The notes under the pieces are model-generated. The model saw only the letters and a list, made by a program, of their open reading frames with translations. It had not been told where the DNA came from and ran no database searches. From NCBI RefSeq assembly GCF_011067745.1, contig NZ_JAAMPJ010000007.1:478601-542600 (forward strand): a stretch of DNA of 64,000 nucleotides, in the 5' to 3' direction. Positions 17,537 through 23,944 of the stretch are shown piece after piece; the first letter of the stretch is position 1; every line of letters starts with the position of its first letter. The position numbers were made by a program, and so were the translations under genes. The DNA comes from Lentzea alba. GTDB taxonomy: Bacteria; Actinomycetota; Actinomycetes; Mycobacteriales; Pseudonocardiaceae.

Positions 17537-17770
17537 ATGTCGGATGTGCGACGCCGCAAGGTCGAGCGGCTGACGTTGGACGAGTTCGCGAAGCGCGACG
17601 TGGCCCCTGGGTTCGCCGCCGTGCTGAAGCAGCTCAACGGCGGCTCGTTCATGGAGTGCCACAAACTGATCGCCGCTGAGACCGGGGTGTGGATCGACGA
17701 ACTCGTGCCGGTCTTCCAGAAGCTCGACGCGGCCCTCGCGACACGATCGTTGCCGGACGCGGTGCGCTGA
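17537..17770 (+). CDS. 77-residue protein; possible substrate or partner of the HQxxH enzyme
   Basis: Starts at ATG 17537 with a GGAGG site seven bases upstream. The protein is helical and charged: a basic N-terminus (SDVRRRKVERLTLDEFAKRD), a middle containing GGSFMECHKL with the only Cys, and a C-terminal amphipathic helix (VWIDELVPVFQKLDAAL). I do not recognise the family. It is the first gene of a same-strand cassette with a putative metalloenzyme and an aldo/keto reductase, so it could be a precursor peptide, a leader-binding partner, or a carrier. It is longer than most RiPP precursors and has no obvious core peptide, so the role is open. Confidence 0.6.
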   Translation: MSDVRRRKVERLTLDEFAKRDVAPGFAAVLKQLNGGSFMECHKLIAAETGVWIDELVPVFQKLDAALATRSLPDAVR

Positions 17771-17855
17771 CACGACACCATCGGACGAGCCGCCGGGCCC
17801 ACGTCATCGACGGCGCGTGCCCGGCCGCTCGTCCCGGACGGATTGGCTGACCACA

Positions 17856-19028
17856 ATGGACCTTCTGCTGAATATGCTGTCCGCCGAGCATCGACAGGGG
17901 CAGCAACGATTCGCCGAGGTGGCGCGGAGCCTCGTCCGCGTCGCGCGGCCGGAGCTCTTGCGTCGGATTCCCGATGAGGTGAGTCTGCTCGACCCACTGC
18001 TGGTCGCCTACTTCACCGAACCGGAGCCGACGGTGACGCTCGAACAGTTGCTGTACGGCCGAATGACACCCGAAACGCGTCCGGCACGGATCACCGTGCG
18101 CACCGACCCGGATGGTGCGGCCGAACTGCCGGGCATCGGCACGCTGCACACCGACCGCGGGTGCGCCTCACTCGTCTGGGAATTCGGGAGGGAACTGCGC
18201 GACCGATCAGGGCTCGTGAGCTACACCCTCGCCGAACAACGCCACCTTCCGGGAACGAGCATGGTGCTCGACGAACAGATCTCGCCGGTGCTTCACGGGT
18301 TCTTCGCCGCCAGTGGGGTCCGAGTACCGGTCATTCCCGATGCCGGCGCCGAGCGCGTGCGTGACGTGGTCAACGCTCTCGAGCTGCTGACCTCGATCTA
18401 TCCGGAATACGACCGGGTGATCCGGCAGAGCACCAACCGGCTCGTGCTGTTCAGCAGCACCGCGCTCAACTCCTTCGCCACCCCCAGGGCGCACGGCTGC
18501 GTGTTCCTCGACACCGCGTACGGGCGCGGGTCGGTCTTCCACCTCGAAGACCTGCTGCACCAATGCGGCCACGTGGCCTTCACCGCGATGACGCTGGACA
18601 CCGGTCGGGTGCTCGGTGTCGACAAGGACGCGCCCATCGGCGGGACCGACGACAGCGGCGAGCCGCGCACCGCCTACGTCGTCTTGCACGCCGTGGTCAC
18701 GGAGCGACTCATGGCCGAGGGTCTGCTGCGCGCGATCACGTCCGACCTGCTCGGCCCGATGGCACAGCATGAAGCAGCGGGCCGGTTGGGTTACATCCTG
18801 ATCCGCTACGCCGCGGACATGACCGATCTCGTCACGGCCGACATCCTCGCCGCGGACGGCATCCCGCTGGGCGCAAGACTGCTGGCCGACTTGAACCGGC
18901 TCGTCGCCGCCGCCCGTCCGCACGTGGCCGGTTTGGACCTGTCCGGGCAGCCGTACAACTTCGACACCGCGACCTTCCTCGCGCGCAACCCACGCCCAGC
19001 CCTCATCACCGGTGGCCGCTGTGCCTGA
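17856..19028 (+). CDS. HExxH-like (HQxxH) putative peptide-modification enzyme
   Basis: About 390 residues. The region FHLEDLLHQCGHVAFTAM places two His in an H-Q-C-G-H motif (about residues 235-239), the position of HExxH in the HExxH-type putative peptide modification family, some of which are alpha-ketoglutarate-dependent hydroxylases. Gln instead of Glu argues against hydrolytic protease activity but would still allow two His metal ligands. The N-terminal part is helical, and a basic segment SSTALNSFATPRAHG precedes the motif. The ATG at 17856 was preferred; GTG 17817 is an alternative, and neither has a clear ribosome site. Its last 17 bases overlap the next gene, so the two are probably translated together. 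Confidence 0.6.
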   Translation: MDLLLNMLSAEHRQGQQRFAEVARSLVRVARPELLRRIPDEVSLLDPLLVAYFTEPEPTVTLEQLLYGRMTPETRPARITVRTDPDGAAELPGIGTLHTDRGCASLVWEFGRELRDRSGLVSYTLAEQRHLPGTSMVLDEQISPVLHGFFAASGVRVPVIPDAGAERVRDVVNALELLTSIYPEYDRVIRQSTNRLVLFSSTALNSFATPRAHGCVFLDTAYGRGSVFHLEDLLHQCGHVAFTAMTLDTGRVLGVDKDAPIGGTDDSGEPRTAYVVLHAVVTERLMAEGLLRAITSDLLGPMAQHEAAGRLGYILIRYAADMTDLVTADILAADGIPLGARLLADLNRLVAAARPHVAGLDLSGQPYNFDTATFLARNPRPALITGGRCA

Positions 19029-20268
19029 CCTCCACGATCTCTCCGCGATCGGGTTCGGCACCTACCGCTGGACGGCGACACCCGAGCAGGTACACGCCCT
19101 GCATCTGGCACTGGAGGCCGGCTGCAATCTCGTCGACACGGCCGCGACCTACGGCGCCGGACTGACCGAGCGAGGACTCGGACGAGAACTCCACCGGCGC
19201 GACCGGGTCTTCGTGATCACCAAGGCCGGCTACCTCCACGACGGCGAGCTGGCACCCGGCGCGGTCATGCTCACCGATGGACGATCCGGCTACTCGATCC
19301 ATCCCGACCTGCTGGCCCAGCGAATCGCCGAGTCCGCCCGCCACCTGCACCGGGACGTGCTCGACGGCTTCCTGCTGCACAACCCGGAGCATCTGCTCGC
19401 CATCAAGGGCGCCGCGGCATACCTGCGGGATGTGTCCCTGGCGTTCGAGTTCTGCGAACGAGCGGTCGACGAAGGCCGGATCCGCTTCTACGGCATCAGC
19501 TCCAACACACTGTCCCAGTCTGATCATCCACTCGGTCCGTCCGCATTGGACACTCTCGTGACGATCGCCCGATCCATCAACACCGATCACCACTTCCGCC
19601 TCGTGCAGTTCCCCCACAACCTGGCCGAGCGGCACGTCGCGCACGCCGACGCTCCCCTGTTCGCCGCGGCGGCGCGGCACGGGCTGCGCACCCTGGGGAA
19701 CCGGCCGCTGTCCGCCAAGACCAAGACCGGCCCGGTGCGACTGCTGGATCCGCCGTCGCCACCACCACGCCCAGCCGCCGACGCCCTCGGTGACCTCGCC
19801 CGCACCGTCGACGACACCTTGACCGACACCGGTCTCCGGACCGCCGACACACCCCCGGCGCTCGCCACCGTCCTCAAACAGTGGCCCCAGGTACGCACCG
19901 TCGACGCCGTCGAGTTCATGGTCGAACAGGTCCTCACACCGCTCGTCACGCGGCTGCCGCGAACGCCACGCCTGACCACACTTCTCGCCGAAGTGCACAC
20001 GGCCGCTCTCACCGAGGCTCGCCGCACGCAGGCGCTGGCCGGCGCGCGGGTTGTCGAGCAGACACAACTGGCCGGCCACCCCGGCGACCCGATGGCGCTA
20101 CGAGTGTGCGAGACCTACCTGCGCGACGGTCTCGACCACGTGCTGCTCGGCATGCGAAACGCCGATCACGTCCACACCGTCGCACCCCTGCTCAACGGCA
20201 ACCACCCCGCACGGCGGGCACGAGATGAACACCACCGACTGGCCGCTGTCGACACGACGCACCGCTGA
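19012..20268 (+). CDS. Aldo/keto reductase, C-terminally extended
   Basis: 418 residues; the GTG start (19012, or GTG 19021) lies inside the end of the preceding gene. The aldo/keto reductase barrel is recognisable: GFGTYRW, NLVDTAATYGAGLTERGLG with catalytic Asp and Tyr, VFVITKAGY with catalytic Lys, DGFLLHNPEH, and a late GMRNADHV cofactor motif. It reduces carbonyls with NADPH. Between about residues 240 and 330 it carries extra Pro/Thr-rich and helical sequence not usual in the family, making it about 100 residues longer. Tight coupling to the HQxxH enzyme suggests both act on one substrate. Confidence 0.8.
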   Translation: MAAVPDLHDLSAIGFGTYRWTATPEQVHALHLALEAGCNLVDTAATYGAGLTERGLGRELHRRDRVFVITKAGYLHDGELAPGAVMLTDGRSGYSIHPDLLAQRIAESARHLHRDVLDGFLLHNPEHLLAIKGAAAYLRDVSLAFEFCERAVDEGRIRFYGISSNTLSQSDHPLGPSALDTLVTIARSINTDHHFRLVQFPHNLAERHVAHADAPLFAAAARHGLRTLGNRPLSAKTKTGPVRLLDPPSPPPRPAADALGDLARTVDDTLTDTGLRTADTPPALATVLKQWPQVRTVDAVEFMVEQVLTPLVTRLPRTPRLTTLLAEVHTAALTEARRTQALAGARVVEQTQLAGHPGDPMALRVCETYLRDGLDHVLLGMRNADHVHTVAPLLNGNHPARRARDEHHRLAAVDTTHR

Positions 20269-20356
20269 ACTCCTGGCCCGGCCGTCCACCGCCATGTCGC
20301 GAGGTGACGTCAGAGCTGAAGCATGACAGAGACGTTCCCGCCCACGCCGCGAGGAC

Positions 20357-20376
20357 GAACGTCCGGACATGCCGCT
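20357..20376 (+). repeat. Intergenic 20-base repeat, copy 3
   Basis: GAACGTCCGGACATGCCGCT, one base from the consensus. It lies between the end of the aldo/keto reductase gene and the end of the leftward gene at 20463. The single change creates a GTCCGGAC palindrome inside it. Confidence 0.7.
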
Positions 20377-20462
20377 GGTCGCTCCACCGCGGCGTGTGTG
20401 CCCACGAGTACAGGTTCCTTCACCATGTTCTCGACATGTTGCCGAGACCCGGCTGAGGGCGT

Positions 20463-20825
20463 TCACCCTGTCAGGCGGTTGAGCGCGTTCGCAGCGAGCC
20501 GCCGGACCTCGCACCAGCCACTGTCACCGAACCAGGTCGCATCCGAAGCCATGGTGCCTTGGCGCTCCGACACTGCGACGACTGCGGTTACGATCTCTCG
20601 GATCACGTCGGCCTCATGACCGTTGCGGAGAATCGTCCCGATCGACGTAGCCGGATCCACCAGATCCCACAGAGTGTCATCGACCAACCAGTGGACAGCG
20701 TTGGTGAGGTCGGGCCATCGCGTGTCTCGGCCCTCACCGTCCAGCGTCGGAGGCTCTGCGGCGAGTGTTCTGAGCGCGGAGAGCACGTCCTCACGTCGTC
20801 CAGGCCATGCGACATCCACCAGCAC
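20463..20825 (-). CDS. SCO4402-like hypothetical protein
   Basis: 120 residues from a GTG start. The pattern VAWPGRREDVLSALRTLA, then WPDLTNAVHWLVDDTLW, DPATSIGTILRNGHEADVI, and a C-terminal WCEVRRLAANALNRL resembles the SCO4402 family, a small actinomycete family of unknown function. The assignment is by overall pattern. It is flanked on both sides by copies of the 20-base repeat (20357 and 20871). Confidence 0.5.
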   Translation of the reverse strand: MLVDVAWPGRREDVLSALRTLAAEPPTLDGEGRDTRWPDLTNAVHWLVDDTLWDLVDPATSIGTILRNGHEADVIREIVTAVVAVSERQGTMASDATWFGDSGWCEVRRLAANALNRLTG

Positions 20826-20870
20826 ATGGTGTCAGACAGCAAGATTGTTCTACATACTGCTTCAGCACGC

Positions 20871-20890
20871 AGACGTCCGCACATGCCGCT
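20871..20890 (+). repeat. Intergenic 20-base repeat, copy 4
   Basis: AGACGTCCGCACATGCCGCT matches the consensus from its third base on. It lies in the divergent gap between the genes starting at 20825 and 20997. Confidence 0.65.
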
Positions 20891-20996
20891 GTGAGGTACG
20901 TGGCCTCGCGACGCGGATCCGACAACAAGCGAAGACTGCAGCTCTGCTGCCACAAATCTGATGAGCAGGCAACGGTCGGCGGGATAGCGTGTCCCA

Positions 20997-21569
20997 GTGC
21001 CCGACGAGGAACTGCTCCGCCGGTGGGAGGAACGCTGGCCGGACTGCCCGCCCATCGGCCACGAACTGCGCTGTGAGCGGGATCGGTGGGTGCGTTTCCA
21101 CAGCCTGCCGGAGTCCAAGCGCTACCCGGGCACCGAGGACGAGTGGGCGATCGTGCTGGACCGCTACAACACGGTCCTCGACGAACTGTTCGCGGGCCTC
21201 GACGTCTACGTCGCCACCTCGGACTGGTCCGGTACCCCGGTGCCGCCCGAACGCCCGCACGAGCTGACGCAGTGGCACCCCGGGGCCCATCACTGGACCT
21301 CGATCCGCACGGACCCGGATCCGGACGATCCGATCTACACACACGTGTACGTCAGCCTGATCCCGTGGGAACGCGGCCGCATCGACGCACTGCTGCGCGC
21401 TGTCGCCGACGACGCCACTGCGGGAGTGCTGATCACCGATGCCGGTCTGCAACGGATCTACGCCCCCTACGACGGCGGCGCCGACGTCATCCTCACCACG
21501 AGCACCGAACGCGACCAACTGCGCTCGCGGCACACCGGCTGGCTTTCCGCGCACCCGTCGGGACTGTAG
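20997..21569 (+). CDS. DUF3885-like protein
   Basis: 190 residues from a GTG. The N-terminus LLRRWEERWPDCPPIGHELR and the later RYPGTEDEWAIVLDRYNTVLDELF follow the DUF3885 pattern, and the C-terminal part repeats similar strand elements (HVYVSLIPWER, RIYAPYDGGADVI). DUF3885 proteins are small, soluble and often found among immunity genes of polymorphic toxins; the function is not established. No toxin gene is adjacent. Confidence 0.6.
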   Translation: MPDEELLRRWEERWPDCPPIGHELRCERDRWVRFHSLPESKRYPGTEDEWAIVLDRYNTVLDELFAGLDVYVATSDWSGTPVPPERPHELTQWHPGAHHWTSIRTDPDPDDPIYTHVYVSLIPWERGRIDALLRAVADDATAGVLITDAGLQRIYAPYDGGADVILTTSTERDQLRSRHTGWLSAHPSGL

Positions 21570-21791
21570 AAGAAGCGCTCCGATCCTTTCCTCTGCCGAT
21601 GTCACTCGTGGCCCACGAGACCGAGCCAGGCACGGCGCCATCGGCTCGTGACAGGCGCCCCGTTCGATCTGCTCGTGCTCGACCGCGGCGGTCAGGGCAA
21701 GGGCGCGGAGCCACCGCTCGAGCCGGCCCCGCCGCAGCGTCCGCGGTCGCGACCTTCGTGGGCTGACGTCACGACCGGCACGCCGGACGAG

Positions 21792-22433
21792 TCAGGCCGC
21801 GCTCAGCTTGGCGGCCCGCAGCCCGTGCTCGGCAGCGTGCTCGTGGCCGGTCTTCAGCGACTCCTCGGCGAGCCCTCGCAGGGACGCCATCTCCGGGTTC
21901 CAGAACGCGTGGGTCAGCTCCGCCTCGGCGATGTGCAGGTCGAGGCCGAAGACGTCGGCCAGGATCGTGCGCAGGTAGGGCGTGGCGTGGTCCCAGCCCT
22001 CCTTCGGGGTGCCGGGGCCGTAACCGCCGCCGCGGCTCAGCACCAGGACGGCCGGCTTGCCCCTGAGCGGCCAGTCACCGTGCACGCCGAGCTGGGGGTG
22101 GTTCAGGATCAGGTCGAGCCAGGTCTTGACCTGAGCCGGGACGTTCCAGTTGTACATCGGCACCGCGAACAGGAACGCGTCGGCGTCGAGCAGTTCCTGG
22201 CCCAGGCGGTCGAGGAGGTCGCGCGCCTCGGCCGGTGCGGGTGCGGACGGGTTGACGACGGCGCCGGCGAGCGCGGTCCACGCATCCCCTGGCAGGGGCT
22301 GGATCCCGAGGTCGCGACGGGTCACGACGCCGCCGGGGTGCTCGGCGAGCCACGCCTGCTCTGCGGTGTCCGCGAGGGCGCGGCTCACCGATCCTTCGGT
22401 GCGGATGCTCGCGTCGAGACGGAACAGGTGCAC
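21792..22433 (-). CDS. azoR: FMN-dependent NADH-azoreductase
   Basis: 213 residues with a flavodoxin-like fold. RLDASIRTEGSVSRALAD near the N-terminus is the FMN phosphate loop, and VPMYNWNVPAQVKTWLD (about residue 90) is the diagnostic azoreductase motif; SRGGGYGPGTPKEGWDHATPYL follows as in AzoR. The family reduces quinones and azo dyes with NADH, protecting against electrophile stress. An operator-like sequence 34 bases upstream of the start is shared with the MarR gene just upstream, so regulation by that MarR protein is likely. Confidence 0.85.
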   Translation of the reverse strand: MHLFRLDASIRTEGSVSRALADTAEQAWLAEHPGGVVTRRDLGIQPLPGDAWTALAGAVVNPSAPAPAEARDLLDRLGQELLDADAFLFAVPMYNWNVPAQVKTWLDLILNHPQLGVHGDWPLRGKPAVLVLSRGGGYGPGTPKEGWDHATPYLRTILADVFGLDLHIAEAELTHAFWNPEMASLRGLAEESLKTGHEHAAEHGLRAAKLSAA

Positions 22434-22466
22434 GGTGCCATACCTCCGACTAGTTCTGCTGTGATG

Positions 22467-22494
22467 CAGATAGTATGTTCAGCAGAACATCTTC
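22467..22494. promoter_or_regulatory. Operator upstream of azoR, shared with the MarR gene
   Basis: CAGATAGT, seven bases, GCAGAACAT, then CTTC. The same two blocks with the same seven-base spacer stand at 23152-23179 before the MarR gene, at nearly the same distance from the start codon (34 versus 32 bases). An inverted repeat GTTCTGCTG/CAGCAGAAC (22453-22461 and 22480-22488) overlaps it. Confidence 0.7.
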
Positions 22495-22631
22495 CGGCAA
22501 GACGATAGAGGTGTGGGTCACTTGCCATTGCGCAAGGCGACGAGAGGGCGACGAGCATGCGGAAAGCACGACGAGGGGCGTTGTCGCCCACAACGGCGCT
22601 GCGGCACTTGCCTGCAAGGAAGAGCGGGACC

Positions 22632-23120
22632 TCAGTCCCCGTGCGAGCCCCGGGCAGCGGTGAGCGCGACCTGCGCCAGGAGGTCTCGGAACTGGGCCCG
22701 CTGCTGTTCGCTCAACTCCACCAGCAGCTGTGATTCAGCGGCCGCGAGTTCGGTTCGGATGCGCAGCAACTGCGATCGACCTTCGTCCGTCAGGATCACG
22801 TGGCGAGCCCGCCGATCCTTCGGGTTCGGGCGTCGCAACAGCAGGCCGCGCCCTTCCAGGTCGTCGAGAAGGTAGGTCATCACCGTTCGGTCGAGACCGA
22901 CCTGGCCCGCCAGTTCGAGTTGCGTGGGGGGCTTGTCCTCGGCTTCGGCCAACGCCATGAGCACCAGGTAGGCGCGTGATCCCCCGGGCAACGTCTCCGC
23001 GGCCTCGGCCGCGACGCGCCGCAACGCCATCGAGATCATGCGGATGGCCCAGGTCAAGTCGTTGTCCAAGGCAGTGCACTTGGCACTGTCGCTCGCTCGG
23101 CCGCGGGCTTGAGGGGGCAC
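22632..23120 (-). CDS. MarR-family transcriptional regulator
   Basis: 162 residues. The winged helix is typical: YLVLMALAEAEDKPPTQLELAGQVGLDRTVMTYLLDDLEGRGLL with the wing RRPNPKDRRARHVILTDEG, flanked by long dimerisation helices. MarR proteins repress nearby detoxification genes and release DNA when they bind phenolic or oxidised ligands. The same 28-base sequence lies before this gene and before azoR, which suggests autorepression plus control of azoR. The GTG start is a best guess, since the domain proper begins about 20 residues in. Confidence 0.85.
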   Translation of the reverse strand: MPPQARGRASDSAKCTALDNDLTWAIRMISMALRRVAAEAAETLPGGSRAYLVLMALAEAEDKPPTQLELAGQVGLDRTVMTYLLDDLEGRGLLLRRPNPKDRRARHVILTDEGRSQLLRIRTELAAAESQLLVELSEQQRAQFRDLLAQVALTAARGSHGD

Positions 23121-23151
23121 CGCATCACTCTAACAGCTTCCGGCGTCATGA

Positions 23152-23179
23152 CAGATAGTCAGGTTTGCAGAACATTTTC
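23152..23179. promoter_or_regulatory. Operator upstream of the MarR gene
   Basis: CAGATAGT, seven bases, GCAGAACAT, then TTTC: the partner of the site before azoR at 22467-22494, in the same orientation relative to its gene. Confidence 0.7.
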
Positions 23180-23246
23180 GCCGAGCGGAGTCCACAACGG
23201 ACAGACCCGCGCCCTCGGGGTGGGCGCGGGCCTGCACCGCACCACG

Positions 23247-23777
23247 TCAGCAGTTCACGCCGACGGGGGGCGTCTCGGTGTTGAAGGAGATCGACGGCGG
23301 GGAGTAGCCGGGTGGCGCGAAGAAGGTGTGGCGTCCGACGGTCACCCAGTACGCGAGGCGTCCCTGGCAGATGTCGTAGGCGGTCGACGTCAAGGGGCCC
23401 TGGACGTTGAAGTCGACGGCGAGCGAGCCGATGCCCGTCTGGACGTAGCCGTAGCCCTCCAGGTAGCGCCACAGCTCGGCCTGGGCCCGGATCTGGGCGA
23501 CGGGCGCCGTGCAGGAGCTGCGCGACTTGCCCGTGACAGCACTCGGCGTGCCGCTGGAGTTGTGCGGATAGTCCGAGGTGCCGGTGCAGGTGATCACGTC
23601 CAGCGTGCCCAGGCCGGTGGACTTCGTGAACACGATCGGGGCGTTGCCCTTGCTGATGTCGGGCAGTCCGGCGCGGGTGTTCGCGGCCTGCGCCGACGCG
23701 GTGGGCGCGATCGCGAACGACGCCACCGCGATCAGTGCTGTTGCCAGCGCTGCCAAGAGTTTTCGATACCGGATCAT
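23247..23777 (-). CDS. Secreted hypothetical protein
   Basis: 176 residues starting at an ATG with a GGAGGTG site upstream. A signal peptide is clear (IRYRKLLAALATALIAVASF, cleavage near ASAQAAN). The mature domain is about 145 residues with four Cys (ITCTGTSD, SSCTAP, DICQGR and a C-terminal VNC) that could form two disulfides. The motif YDICQGRLAYWVTVG and the aromatic-rich end suggest a compact beta protein. No family or enzyme motif is recognised. The gene starts about 170 bases from the divergent BTAD regulator. Confidence 0.7.
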   Translation of the reverse strand: MIRYRKLLAALATALIAVASFAIAPTASAQAANTRAGLPDISKGNAPIVFTKSTGLGTLDVITCTGTSDYPHNSSGTPSAVTGKSRSSCTAPVAQIRAQAELWRYLEGYGYVQTGIGSLAVDFNVQGPLTSTAYDICQGRLAYWVTVGRHTFFAPPGYSPPSISFNTETPPVGVNC

Positions 23778-23944
23778 CTGTGGAACACCTCCACTGGATC
23801 GGGAACCAACGCCGGACGCACGCTGCTCCGGCCGACTGGACGCAGATTGAACGGAAACTGAATTCGACCGCGTGTCAACAGGATTCGACCGTTGCCGCCG
23901 TCGAACGGCCTGTGCCAGCATGGCCGTGGCAGGGGAGGCTGTTG

